Assembly: GCA_002353525.1 (NCBI GenBank)
Contig: DEJV01000019.1
Coordinates: 1-59,606, forward strand
Direction: 5' to 3'
DNA from: Prevotella sp. UBA2739
Lineage (GTDB): Bacteria; Bacteroidota; Bacteroidia; Bacteroidales; Bacteroidaceae
Length of the DNA stretch: 59,606 bases
Position numbers and translations under genes: made by a program. The notes under the pieces were generated by a model. It ran no database searches and was not told where the DNA came from. It saw nothing but the letters and a program-made list of their open reading frames with translations. The first letter of the stretch is position 1. Each line of letters starts with the position of its first letter. Positions 43,584-53,406 of the stretch are shown piece by piece.

Positions 43584-46500
43584 TCATCTTGTCAGTGAGA
43601 ACTTCAGCGAGAGTCCGAAATCCTGAGTGGTGGTAGGATAGCTGCTGGAAGAGAGCAGGGGCGTGTTCTTCTGCCGGTCGAAGTAGAAACTCATGGTGAG
43701 CAGACGACTCATGGTGTAGTCGGCCGAGAACGACAGCTTGAACGCTGCATTGCCGCTGCTGGCCACACTCGTCATCGACGCGATGTCGCGTGTGACGGCT
43801 GCCTGACTACGCAACGAGATGTCGAGGCGCAGGTTGAGGTCGTTGTTGAATCCGTTGTTGTTGCGTTTCTGACTGCCTGATGTGGCGTTTTGGGCATTGG
43901 CACCCTGGTTCTTGTTCCGGGCCGATTTGCTCTTGTTCTTGTTTTTCGGCGCGTTCCATCCGAAAAGCTTCACATCATTGATCTTATAGCCCATGCCTAC
44001 CACCCAGTCGTTAGAGCGCGACTCGTTGATCTGGATGCTGGTCATCGAGAGGCTGAGTGTGCGCGTGGAGCGATACTCCAGTTTGCAGGTCATGTTGTTG
44101 AAGAAGGTCACGTCAACACCGAGGAACGGGGCAAACGACTCGTTGATGCTGACGGTGGGGATGTTGACACGCGACCACAGACTGCTCACGTTCTGCCAGT
44201 TGTCGTAGGGCATGGCCGACGATGTGTAGGCGCCCACGGCATAGATGCTCTTGTAAGAGTGGCTGAGGTTGACACTCTTGAAATGGTCGCGGAACCACGG
44301 CAGATTGCTGAGTCCGCTGTAGCGGATGCTCCAGTTGGGCAGCAGGCTGGTGAGCTTGGGGAAGGCTCCGTGGCCTCCGCTCATGTTGGTGTAGGTCTGG
44401 ATGAAGGCGGGGATGAGCGACTGGCTGCTGTAATCGCCGCCCACAGCCTTGCAGAAACGCTCGAACGAGGCCGAGTGGTAGCCGTCGTTGGCCGAGCCGA
44501 TGCTCTCGAAGGCGCTGCGCAGGCTCCAGGTGGTCATGGTGAAGGTGCCGCTCTGGGTGGTGGGTGCTCCGTCGAACATGAACTGGATGCTGCGTGCCTT
44601 GGTCTCCATGCGGTTGGCGTTGAGGTCGATCTTGAGGTTCTTCACCGGCTCGAGGGTGGCTCTGAGCTGCAGGTCGCTGGTCAGGTTGGTGGTGGCTGGC
44701 GTAGCAATGTTGTCGTTCACCAGCAGCCAGTCGCGGCTGTAGGCTTTGTTGATATACGAGTCGTCGATGGTGCCGAAGGCAAAGTCGAGCCCTGGCGAGA
44801 GTACGTCGCCGCCCCGCTGTCCGAACATGCTTCCGATGGTAGGCATGAATCCAGGCAGCGACATGGAGTAGAGGTTGCGATAGGTGAAGCTGACGTTGCG
44901 CAGCATCATCAGCACGCGGGCGGCACTTTGTGCGGCCTTGTACCATCCCTTGTCTTCCAGCGGCTCGCGTGCGGTGACGGTCAGCTTGAGCGTGGTGGCG
45001 CTGTCCACCTTATTTAATATCTTTATTTTGTTGTTGTCCAGTTTTTTGTATTTCAGGTTGATGATCTTTCCCTCTTTGGTTTTGGCCGACACGATGAGTC
45101 GTTTCGAGTTTTTGCCGTGGTTGACGGTGATGGTCGTATCGGGCATCAGCTTGATTTCTTTTTCGAAGGCGCGCTTGTTCTTGGGCAGCGTCTTTTGCTC
45201 GCGGGCGTTGGCGGCCGTGGCTTTGTTGTTTGCCGCCTGCCCGTTGCCGGCGGCCTGGTTTCTGGCCTTTGCGTCTTGTTTCTTTTTCTTCTCAGCCTCG
45301 CGGTCGTAGCGTTTGGTTTTGTTGAACCGGTCGTTCGCTTTCTTCAAGAAGGGGATGTGGTTGTACAGTTTCTCCATGTTGAACGAGGCGTTGAGGTTCA
45401 GGTTGCGGTCGCTGCTGATGGTGTTGCCCAGGTTGGTGCCGTCTTCCAGTTCGGTGCCTCTCACCCATTTGTAGGTCGACGTGTAGCTGGCGTCGGCGTT
45501 CACCCAGTCGAATATGGGCAGCAGGTTGAGGGGCACCTGGTAGGACAGGCTGAAGTTCTGCTGGTAGTCGAGTGGCGTGCCCATGTGCTTGATGCTTGTC
45601 CACACCGAGTCTTTCCAAGCTGCGTAGGCATCGGGATAGAGGTCTTTGTTCACGGGGGTGTAGGGCTCCTCAATCTGTGCGCGAGTGCCGCTGTTGAAGT
45701 TCATGTGCAGGTTTTTGGTGAAGTCCCATCTGAGCGAGAACTCACGGTTCCAGAGGAACTGCTCGTTGAACGTCAGAGGCAGCGACTCGCCCGAGAGGTT
45801 TTCCATGTCGCGCTCTTGCAACTCATAGTAGTTGCGGGTAATCTCCGTGTTGTAGGCCACGCTCTGGGGCAGCCAGTTCAGTCCGAAGCGCTTCATGATG
45901 TCATACCATTTGCTCTTGCTCTTGATGCCTTTGAAAGGCTCGAAGGGCTTGTACACGGGTGTCCAGTTGTAGCTTAGTGCGCCGCGCCACTCGTCTTCTT
46001 TCTCGTAGACGGTTGTCTCGCCGGAGCTGTGGCGGTGGGAGTGGCTGTAGGTGAACGAGAAGTTGGCGGGGTCGTAGGGCATGGGGTGCCGTTTGTTTTG
46101 TATGCCCACGCGTGCGTTGGAGAGCGAGAAGTTGCGGTTGGTGGTGCGTGTCACGGCAATGCTCTCGATCGAGTCGCGGTCGTGGGTGCTGGCAGCGGCG
46201 TCCAGGGCGTCGCTCAGCTCCAGGTCGGTGTCGAGCGGATTGTACTTGGGCCGTGTCTCCTCTTTGGTGATGCTGTAGTAGAGTGGGGCACTGACCTTAG
46301 CCTTCTCGGGGAAGAACTTTCCGAGTTCGATATTGGCAGTGACGCTGTAGGTCTTATGGTCGTCCTGTGAGCGTTCGGCCACGCCCTGTTCCAGTCCGCC
46401 GAATCCGTCGGTGTGCATGCGGCCGGTGACATTGAGCGTGCCCACGTCGGAGAGTTGCATGTTGAGGTTGCCCTGGGCAGCCCATCCGCCACTATTGTTA

Positions 46501-49500
46501 TACTCTTTGAGTCGCAGTTCGTTCACCCACACCTCGCCCGACTTGATCTCGCCAGTAAGGTTGCGCACGCCAATCATGATGGTCTTCACCTCGCCGAGCG
46601 AGGGGTTGCCCATGATGGTCATTTTGTTTTGGGGGTGCTCCTCGTCGTAGGCACTGAAGGCGGTGGTGTAGGAAGCCCGACCCTCGGCGCGTGCCAGGTT
46701 TCGGTCTTTCTTCAGTTGTGTGAAGGCCGTGAGTGGAATGTCGAGCATATTCTCCTCGGGCCACACCTGCCGGCGGTCTTGCGCGTTGTCGTTGTATTTG
46801 CCGGGTGTAGTCAGCGTCAGGGGAATCTCGTATTCGTAGTAGTTGTTCTTATAGTCATTGCCCAGGCGCACGAAGAGTGCCAGCTGGTTGCTTTGCAGAT
46901 GGGTGGCGTCTACCTCGAGGGCGTTGGCGTGGGCAAACATCTGCATGCGCTTATACTGGCGCAGATCCTGGTTGGTGTTCTTATACACGGCCTTGGCCTC
47001 GCCGCTGGCAAGATCGGTGACCACGATGTCGAGGGCCTGCTCGTTGTTCTCGATGAGCTGCGGTTGTGTGGGGTCGAGGGCACGGCTAATGCCTGGCGGC
47101 AGCACGTAGTTGACGGGCAGCTTGTCGGAGTTCTCCTCGATGTTCACGGCGCTGACGGCCATCTTGCCCGAATGAGCCCCGCTGCCCAGTGGCTGTTCGT
47201 AAACACGCCATTCGCCACGCACCAGGTCGAGTGTGCCAAAGCGCATGATGATGGGTTTCTCGAAATTGGTGAGGAACATACGCATGAAGCGCACGCTGGT
47301 GAAATCGTTGATGCCGCCCACGCGCTGCTCAAAGTCGTCGATGGGGATTCGGAACTGATACCAGGTGACGGTAGGACTGGTGCCATTGCGCAGCTTGCGG
47401 GTGACGGTGCGCTTGTCGACAATGAAGTTGCGGCCCACGACCATGTCCTCGGGGCGTATGCTCACATGATACTGGTAGTAGCGCTCATACTCGTTGAGCG
47501 TGTGGTCTTGGTTGATGTCCTCCACATCGGGTGTGGTCTTATACGAGGTATCGTAGCTCTCGGTGCGGTTTTCGCTGTCGGGCGAGTTACCCTGTGGGTT
47601 GTTGATGCGCTTGTAACGTTCCAGAATGGGCAGCTCCACCCGGTCGTAGTCGGAGCCGCGGAAGTAGTGGTAGTTGTCGTTGGCAGGGTCGTTGTAAATC
47701 GAGTCGTAGACGGCAGGGCTCACCTTGCCCTGCACCTCGTTGAGGAACTGCTGGTAGGCGCCAAAGGTGCGTTCCTCCTCATCACGCAGTCCGTTGAAGC
47801 CCACGTCTTGCAGGGCACGTGAGCCGCTGCTCGTGGCAAAGGCATAGGTGACGGCTGTCTGGGTGGGAATCTTACCCCACTGAGTGGTGGTGAAGCTGTT
47901 GCTGCCGTCGACGGGCATTCCGCTTTCGTAGAATTTCTTGCCGTCGCGCAGAATGTCCTCGCTCATCTCGCCCAGGTTGATGTAGAAGTCGCCGCCGTTC
48001 TGCTGGTCGTAGATAAAGGGGTCGAGCATCCAGAACTCGATATACTCGATGTTGGCTGCCTCGAAGTCGTTGGTGTCGAGCTTGCGCATCATGCCTCCCC
48101 ATTTCGTGGCAGGATTCTGCAGGGTGCCGTCGTAGTTCAGGGCGGTATTCATGTTGTATGGGCCGCGCTCGCTGGGGTAGTAGGCCAGGTTCAGGATGGG
48201 CAGCGTGGCGGTGGTGCCGCTGTAGCTGCTTTGCTGGCGGTTGGGAAACAGTTCGTTGACGTATATCTCACGCACATACTGATTTGACAGCTGGTCGAGG
48301 TCGCCCTTGATGTGGCTGGGTGTGAGGCTTGACGAACGGCGGGTGAATAATGGGTCGATGGTATACCATGCCAGCCGGGCTCGGTTATAGCCGCTGCTGA
48401 CGGCCGTCTTGTCTTTATATTCGGGAAACATGGTGGGCACGCTGGAGATAAACCATGAGGTGGGTGCCGACACGTCGATAGAATTTTTGGTGTTCTCAAA
48501 GTCGTCCAGATAAGAGGCATTGTCCTGGATGCCGTGGCTCTGTCCGGCTATCAAGTGGGCAAACTCGCCCGTGAACGAGATGCGCGAAGGCTGTGTGCAA
48601 TGCAGCAGGGGCAGACGGTTGAGCAGGTTGGTGAGCCATTGGCTCTCTTTGTTCCAGTTGATGTTCACGCCCCACAGGGTGTTGTTCAGCGGCTCGTTGC
48701 CCATGGCCACCTTGGTGGTGAGCGACTGTTCGGAGAGATGCTGGAACGTACCGCTGAGCTGGAAGTTCTTTGAGAAGTCGTATTCCCAGTTTACGCCTAC
48801 CATGGTCTTTCGCTCCTGCGCATAGTCGGTGTTGCTCTCATACGATGCCTCCACCTTGGTGCCGGCATCGAGAATGCTTTGGTTGAGAATCGTCACCTCA
48901 CCTGCCGAGTAGTCGACGCTATAGTCGGAACCCTCGACGAGCTTCACGCCACCGGCAGTCACCACCACCGATCCCTGCGGCACATTATAGGCACCCAGGG
49001 GAATCACATTGGCCGACGTGCCGCGATACTGGCCCACCAGCTGGTACTTGTCTTTCTCGGCTATTTGGCGTGCCACGGTCTTGGTCGAGTCGTACAGTTC
49101 GTGGAAACAATATTTCTGTGCGGTCTCCTCCGACACTCCTTTGCCTTTTAAGTAGTTATACAGGTAGTCGCCGAAGGGTTCTGCCTCAGGCAGGAACACA
49201 CGGCCGTTGCTCACGGTGTAGCCCTCCACATAGTCGAAGTAGCCGTTAGAGTGTACCTTATTGTTGTTGTCCAGCCGGTCGGCACCCAGCAGGCGGATGA
49301 TGGGCTCGCTCTTCACTTGTGGCTCGGGAATGTAGGAGAGATAGACGCCGGCCGTGTCGCTCTGGAACTTCACGTCGAGCCGGAACTTGTCTTTCTCGAC
49401 CGCCGACGCCAGGTAGTAGACGTTCTTCATCATCAGGTCCCAGTTGCCCTGCGTGGGGTTGTTGCTGGTGTTCTTGAGTGACTTGACGAAGAGCGCCTGG

Positions 49501-51098
49501 CTGACATCGTGCACATCGGTGGAGAACTCGCCCACCTGGTAGGTTTGTCCGCCATAGGTGAACTCGTAGGCCACGGCCAGCACCTGATCGGTTTGCAAGA
49601 CGGTCTTCAGCGACACATAACCCATAGCGGCATTCAGCGTATACTCCGACGAGCTCAGCAAGCGTGCGCTCTCCAGCTTCTCATAGTCGGTGCCGCCATG
49701 GAAGTTGCCGATGCCATCGAGAATGGTACTCGTCTGGTCGATATTGCGTGCCTCGGCATAGTCGTTGGCCAGGGAACTGAACTCGTTGTTGGCTCCGTTC
49801 GAGGGAATGGCCAAGCCGGTAGCACTCCATCGGCTGTTGCTGATTTTGGAGCTTTCGCCCAAGTCGGTCAGCGCAATGATGTTGCGGGTGTTGGCAGTCG
49901 AACCTGTCTTGTTGGTCACCCAAATCTCTATGCGGTTGATGTGAATGCCGGTGGTCAGGTTGGGCAGTGTGCGCATGGCCGCATCGTATTTGCTGCGGAA
50001 ATAGTGTGAGAGGAAGAAGTGCCGGTTCTCTTCGTAGTCGGCAGCGTCCAGCTCGAAAGGTGTCAGCTGTACGCCGCCTTTTGCCGACACGCTCTGCGAT
50101 GATGATTTCTTCTGGCTTATCACCGTCTGCAGTTTCAGCTTTCCGAACTGCCAGTCGGTACGAATACCAAACAGCGACGAGGCTCCCGTCACCAACGACG
50201 AGTTTGAGGGGAACGACACGTTGCCTGCCTCCACCAGTTTGATAATCTCGTCTTCCTTGCCGTCGTATTTCAGCTTGAGGTTTTGCGAGTCGAAGTCGAA
50301 GGTGGCATCGGTGTTGTAGTTCAGGTTCATGTTCACCTTGTCGCCCACACGTCCGTTGACGTTCACATTGATTTTCTCGTCGAAGTCCATGGTTGTGGTC
50401 TTCCTGTTGCGAACGGGCAGCGATGGGTTGTCGATGTTTTTCATGGTGGCGCCGAACTTCAGTTCTGCCGTTCCCTGTGTCTTGATGCGCACGCCGCCCT
50501 TACCGAAAATCTTCTCAGCCGGTCCCAGGTCGAAGTGCATGTCGGTAAACGAGAATTTCTCTTTGCCTTGTGTCTTTGCGGCCTCTTCGTTCTTCGAGCG
50601 GAAGAAGGCATAGAGGTTGCGACGCTCACTCCACTTGCGGTATTCGTCGGGCGTCATTATGATGGGCGTGTTGAGATACGAGTCGCCCAGCTTCGAGCCG
50701 ATGACATAGTGGTTGAGCGTGTCGTTGTACACCACCTCTTGCTTCACGTTGTCGGGCAGCTGAAGGTCGTGGGGGCCTCGTTTCAGGTCATCTTGGGTGA
50801 TGGGGGTGGTGCGTTGTATCTTCCATCGCGGATGAAGCAGTGAGTCGGGAATGGTGTCGTCTTGCAGCACCAGGTCAGAGAGGGCGGCGTTTACCGCTCG
50901 TTTGTTTTTGTCTTGCGGGTTGCCGGCTCTGTCTTGATCTTGTGGCTTGGTCGTTCTGTTGGTGCGTTGCTGGCGATCCGTCTGTTGGGCGGGCGTGTTT
51001 CTCCTTTGCGTCCTTACGTCTTGGGGTACGACGACCATGGCCAGCATCGAGAAGATGCCAGCAGCCATGAGGAATATGGTGAGCAGTTGTCGTCGCAT
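43584..51098 (-). CDS. sprA: SprA, outer-membrane translocon of the type IX secretion system
   Basis: 2504 residues, the expected giant size. The N-terminus has a signal peptide (LLTIFLMAAGIFSMLAM) and a Gln/Arg/Asn-rich disordered stretch. Recognisable SprA segments are LNYNTDATFDFDSQNLKLKY, EAGNVSFPSNSSLVTGASSLFGI, LLGADRLDNNNK, GQSHGIQDNASYLDDFENTK and the terminal barrel strands ending FGLSLKFSLTR. SprA forms the 36-strand channel through which T9SS cargo crosses the outer membrane. A Lys/Asn/Ala-rich insertion near residues 1925 to 1980 looks disordered. Translated from the same strand as ruvA, 14 bases downstream. Long open frames on the opposite strand are shadows. Confidence 0.98.
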   Translation of the reverse strand: MRRQLLTIFLMAAGIFSMLAMVVVPQDVRTQRRNTPAQQTDRQQRTNRTTKPQDQDRAGNPQDKNKRAVNAALSDLVLQDDTIPDSLLHPRWKIQRTTPITQDDLKRGPHDLQLPDNVKQEVVYNDTLNHYVIGSKLGDSYLNTPIIMTPDEYRKWSERRNLYAFFRSKNEEAAKTQGKEKFSFTDMHFDLGPAEKIFGKGGVRIKTQGTAELKFGATMKNIDNPSLPVRNRKTTTMDFDEKINVNVNGRVGDKVNMNLNYNTDATFDFDSQNLKLKYDGKEDEIIKLVEAGNVSFPSNSSLVTGASSLFGIRTDWQFGKLKLQTVISQKKSSSQSVSAKGGVQLTPFELDAADYEENRHFFLSHYFRSKYDAAMRTLPNLTTGIHINRIEIWVTNKTGSTANTRNIIALTDLGESSKISNSRWSATGLAIPSNGANNEFSSLANDYAEARNIDQTSTILDGIGNFHGGTDYEKLESARLLSSSEYTLNAAMGYVSLKTVLQTDQVLAVAYEFTYGGQTYQVGEFSTDVHDVSQALFVKSLKNTSNNPTQGNWDLMMKNVYYLASAVEKDKFRLDVKFQSDTAGVYLSYIPEPQVKSEPIIRLLGADRLDNNNKVHSNGYFDYVEGYTVSNGRVFLPEAEPFGDYLYNYLKGKGVSEETAQKYCFHELYDSTKTVARQIAEKDKYQLVGQYRGTSANVIPLGAYNVPQGSVVVTAGGVKLVEGSDYSVDYSAGEVTILNQSILDAGTKVEASYESNTDYAQERKTMVGVNWEYDFSKNFQLSGTFQHLSEQSLTTKVAMGNEPLNNTLWGVNINWNKESQWLTNLLNRLPLLHCTQPSRISFTGEFAHLIAGQSHGIQDNASYLDDFENTKNSIDVSAPTSWFISSVPTMFPEYKDKTAVSSGYNRARLAWYTIDPLFTRRSSSLTPSHIKGDLDQLSNQYVREIYVNELFPNRQQSSYSGTTATLPILNLAYYPSERGPYNMNTALNYDGTLQNPATKWGGMMRKLDTNDFEAANIEYIEFWMLDPFIYDQQNGGDFYINLGEMSEDILRDGKKFYESGMPVDGSNSFTTTQWGKIPTQTAVTYAFATSSGSRALQDVGFNGLRDEEERTFGAYQQFLNEVQGKVSPAVYDSIYNDPANDNYHYFRGSDYDRVELPILERYKRINNPQGNSPDSENRTESYDTSYKTTPDVEDINQDHTLNEYERYYQYHVSIRPEDMVVGRNFIVDKRTVTRKLRNGTSPTVTWYQFRIPIDDFEQRVGGINDFTSVRFMRMFLTNFEKPIIMRFGTLDLVRGEWRVYEQPLGSGAHSGKMAVSAVNIEENSDKLPVNYVLPPGISRALDPTQPQLIENNEQALDIVVTDLASGEAKAVYKNTNQDLRQYKRMQMFAHANALEVDATHLQSNQLALFVRLGNDYKNNYYEYEIPLTLTTPGKYNDNAQDRRQVWPEENMLDIPLTAFTQLKKDRNLARAEGRASYTTAFSAYDEEHPQNKMTIMGNPSLGEVKTIMIGVRNLTGEIKSGEVWVNELRLKEYNNSGGWAAQGNLNMQLSDVGTLNVTGRMHTDGFGGLEQGVAERSQDDHKTYSVTANIELGKFFPEKAKVSAPLYYSITKEETRPKYNPLDTDLELSDALDAAASTHDRDSIESIAVTRTTNRNFSLSNARVGIQNKRHPMPYDPANFSFTYSHSHRHSSGETTVYEKEDEWRGALSYNWTPVYKPFEPFKGIKSKSKWYDIMKRFGLNWLPQSVAYNTEITRNYYELQERDMENLSGESLPLTFNEQFLWNREFSLRWDFTKNLHMNFNSGTRAQIEEPYTPVNKDLYPDAYAAWKDSVWTSIKHMGTPLDYQQNFSLSYQVPLNLLPIFDWVNADASYTSTYKWVRGTELEDGTNLGNTISSDRNLNLNASFNMEKLYNHIPFLKKANDRFNKTKRYDREAEKKKKQDAKARNQAAGNGQAANNKATAANAREQKTLPKNKRAFEKEIKLMPDTTITVNHGKNSKRLIVSAKTKEGKIINLKYKKLDNNKIKILNKVDSATTLKLTVTAREPLEDKGWYKAAQSAARVLMMLRNVSFTYRNLYSMSLPGFMPTIGSMFGQRGGDVLSPGLDFAFGTIDDSYINKAYSRDWLLVNDNIATPATTNLTSDLQLRATLEPVKNLKIDLNANRMETKARSIQFMFDGAPTTQSGTFTMTTWSLRSAFESIGSANDGYHSASFERFCKAVGGDYSSQSLIPAFIQTYTNMSGGHGAFPKLTSLLPNWSIRYSGLSNLPWFRDHFKSVNLSHSYKSIYAVGAYTSSAMPYDNWQNVSSLWSRVNIPTVSINESFAPFLGVDVTFFNNMTCKLEYRSTRTLSLSMTSIQINESRSNDWVVGMGYKINDVKLFGWNAPKNKNKSKSARNKNQGANAQNATSGSQKRNNNGFNNDLNLRLDISLRSQAAVTRDIASMTSVASSGNAAFKLSFSADYTMSRLLTMSFYFDRQKNTPLLSSSSYPTTTQDFGLSLKFSLTR

Positions 51099-51112
51099 TC
51101 CCTTTGAGAGTC

Positions 51113-51727
51113 TTACTTAATTTGTTTAAGAGCCAGTTTCACAACCTGTTCTACGGGCAGGTCGGGTTGTTCGTGCAAGATGGCAGTCACCACCTTTGCC
51201 GTAGGCGCAGGCGAGAATCCCAGCATCGTGAGGGCACTCACAGCCTCGTCGCGCACCTCGTTGTTGACCAGTGCGGCAGGTGCACCACTGGTCGTGGTCT
51301 CACCCTGGATGCCCAGGGCCACAATCTTGTCGCGCAGGTCGACAATGATGCGCTGTGCCGTTTTCAGTCCGATGCCTTTCACGCTCTTCAGCGCCCGTTC
51401 GTTGCCACTGGAGATGATGTTGGCCAGTTCGGGTGGAGCCACCGACGAGATAATCATGCGCGCAGTGTTGCCGCCAACGCCCGGAACGGTGATGAGCAGG
51501 CGGTAGAGCTCGCGCTCTTGTTTGGTAGCAAAGCCGAAGAGTGTGAACGAGTCGTCGCGACCGCCTGTCACCAATGCCTCGTGCACATACAGCTTTACCT
51601 CTTTCTTGCCCTGAATGGCAGAGAATGTGTTGAGCGAAATATTCAGACCATAACCCACCCCGGCTGCTTCCACAACAGCCATCGCAGGGGTGATTTCGGT
51701 CAGCTCGCCCCTAATGTATTCTATCAT
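51113..51727 (-). CDS. ruvA: Holliday junction branch-migration protein RuvA
   Basis: 204 residues, normal length. OB-fold N-terminal domain MIEYIRGELTEITPAMAVVE, helix-hairpin-helix segments (LLITVPGVGGNTARMIISS; LKSVKGIGLKTAQRIIVDLRD) and the C-terminal RuvB-binding three-helix domain (EAVSALTMLGFSPAPTAKVV). Binds four-way junctions and recruits RuvB. It directly precedes sprA, an order seen in other Bacteroidetes. Confidence 0.98.
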   Translation of the reverse strand: MIEYIRGELTEITPAMAVVEAAGVGYGLNISLNTFSAIQGKKEVKLYVHEALVTGGRDDSFTLFGFATKQERELYRLLITVPGVGGNTARMIISSVAPPELANIISSGNERALKSVKGIGLKTAQRIIVDLRDKIVALGIQGETTTSGAPAALVNNEVRDEAVSALTMLGFSPAPTAKVVTAILHEQPDLPVEQVVKLALKQIK

Positions 51728-51972
51728 TTTCGTTCAAGTTTTGTATATATACATATTTATTAACGACAAAATGCCACTTTTATTGCATACGGAAGAAAAT
51801 ATGGGTATATCTCCTATTGCAGGGAGGACAGAGGCTGCAAGACAGCAATAGGATTCTTGCTTGATTCTGTCACAATTTGTTGGTATTTTGTTTATTTTTC
51901 GTGAGAAACGTAAGCCTTTTCAGAAAAATGATGTAAATTTGCACGGCAAAAACAAACTTTAAGGTAACAGAC

Positions 51973-52872
51973 ATGAAAAAAATCAGAGCAGCCGTCGTTG
52001 GTTACGGCAACATTGGCAGGTACACAATTGAGGCTTTGGAGGCTTCGTCAGATTTCGAGATTGCGGGCATCGTGCGTCGCAATGGTGCGGAGAACAAACC
52101 AGCAGAACTAGCTCCCTATGAGGTAGTGAAAGATATACGCGAGTTGAATGATGTGGATGTGGCAATATTGGCCACGCCTACTCGTTCGTGCGAGGAATAT
52201 GCCAAGCAGATTCTGCCGCTGGGCATCAATACGGTCGACTCGTTTGATATCCATACCAATATTCGTGGATACCGAGAGCGCCTGATGGAAATCAACAAAC
52301 AGACAGGTACGGTGAGCGTCATCGCTGCAGGATGGGATCCGGGCAGCGACTCTATCGTGCGTACACTGATGCAGAGTCTCGCTCCGAAAGGACTGTCGTA
52401 TACCAATTTTGGTCCTGGCATGTCGATGGGCCACAGTGTGTGTGTACGCTCAAAGGCTGGCGTGAAGAATGCGCTGTCGATGACAATTCCTTTGGGTGAA
52501 GGCATCCATCGCCGCATGGTATATGTGGAACTGGAAGATGGAGCCAAGCTGGAGGATGTGACAGCTGCCGTGAAGGCCGACCCGTATTTTGCCAACGACG
52601 AGACTCACGTATTCCAAGTGCAGTCGGTCGACGAGGTGCGCGACATGGGTCACGGTGTGAACCTGGTGCGCAAGGGTGTCAGCGGAAAGACACAGAACCA
52701 GCGTCTGGAGTTTAATATGAGCATCAATAACCCCGCACTTACAGCTCAGGTGCTTGTCAATGTGGCACGTGCCAGTATGCGTCAGCAGCCAGGATGCTAT
52801 ACCATGGTAGAGATTCCTGTCATCGACATGCTGCCGGGCGAGCGTGCCGATCTGATTGAGCATTTGGTGTAA
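51973..52872 (+). CDS. ddh: meso-Diaminopimelate D-dehydrogenase
   Basis: 299 residues. NADP motif VVGYGNIGRYTIEAL at residues 9 to 23; AGWDPGSDSIVRTLM and FGPGMSMGHSVCVRSKAGV are hallmark substrate-site segments. It converts tetrahydrodipicolinate directly to meso-diaminopimelate, a one-step route to peptidoglycan cross-link precursor and lysine, used by many Bacteroidales. A -7 box TAAATTTG is at 51934-51941, 31 bases before the ATG, with a poor -33 region. Confidence 0.97.
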   Translation: MKKIRAAVVGYGNIGRYTIEALEASSDFEIAGIVRRNGAENKPAELAPYEVVKDIRELNDVDVAILATPTRSCEEYAKQILPLGINTVDSFDIHTNIRGYRERLMEINKQTGTVSVIAAGWDPGSDSIVRTLMQSLAPKGLSYTNFGPGMSMGHSVCVRSKAGVKNALSMTIPLGEGIHRRMVYVELEDGAKLEDVTAAVKADPYFANDETHVFQVQSVDEVRDMGHGVNLVRKGVSGKTQNQRLEFNMSINNPALTAQVLVNVARASMRQQPGCYTMVEIPVIDMLPGERADLIEHLV

Positions 52873-52932
52873 TAGAGCGCACTCCGGAGTTTGAGTTCTT
52901 CGGAGTTTGGATACTTCGAGGGTACGAAGGTA

Positions 52933-53027
52933 CGAGGGTGCGAAGGTTCGAGAATAGTCTTGGTTGCTGAGATCTTTGGTGCAACTGATGACGAAGATAA
53001 GGCTATTCTCGAACCTTCGCACCCTCG
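52933..53027. repeat. Long intergenic hairpin, perfect 25-bp arms
   Basis: Arms 52933-52957 (CGAGGGTGCGAAGGTTCGAG...) and 53003-53027 are perfect reverse complements across 45 bases. The left arm is preceded by related short direct repeats (GGTACGAAGGTACGAGGGTG). It lies between convergent ddh and STAS genes and could stop both transcripts, but the T-runs expected for intrinsic terminators are absent. Confidence 0.97.
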
Positions 53028-53049
53028 AAATAAATGTTCCTCCGAAATA

Positions 53050-53364
53050 CTATCGTTCGGAGTCTTCGAATTCAAAGATGCTGATGAATCCAGTCAGTCT
53101 GAACACCTCGTGGATGTCCTCTCTGACATTTTTCAGGATAACGCGGCTGCCAACCTTTTTTGCCCTTTTCAGAATACTTATCAAAATGCGCAGTCCGCTA
53201 GAGGCAATATATTCAAGTTTCTCGCAGTCTATTACCACGTCGCGGCCGTCATTGTCGAAGAGGGGTTGCAAAGCGGTCTTCACCTCGGCAGCAGCTGCGG
53301 TGTCGAACTCGCCCTCAAGGGTGGCTATGATTTTTCCTTCTTTTTCTTGGATACTTGTTTTCAT
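53050..53364 (-). CDS. STAS-domain anti-anti-sigma factor
   Basis: 104 residues, SpoIIAA/RsbV-like. Core motif LEYIASSGLRILISILKRAK carries the phosphorylatable Ser (S55 or S56) at the expected position. Such proteins are released by a PP2C phosphatase and inhibit a partner kinase. It is encoded 42 bases downstream of the SpoIIE phosphatase gene on the same strand. No RsbW-type kinase or sigma factor gene lies nearby. Confidence 0.95.
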   Translation of the reverse strand: MKTSIQEKEGKIIATLEGEFDTAAAAEVKTALQPLFDNDGRDVVIDCEKLEYIASSGLRILISILKRAKKVGSRVILKNVREDIHEVFRLTGFISIFEFEDSER

Positions 53365-53406
53365 TATGATAGGTTTGATAATGATGTGCGTAAATGAATG
53401 ATACTT

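Noticed and set aside
43890..47822. Several long plus-strand frames opposite sprA (375, 286 and 469 codons)
   Set aside because: Antisense shadows; rich in Val, His, Gly and Leu without family features, and sprA is intact.
52933..53027. Simple bidirectional intrinsic terminator
   Set aside because: The 25-bp perfect arms with a 45-base spacer and no T-runs do not fit that class, though it may still hinder transcription.
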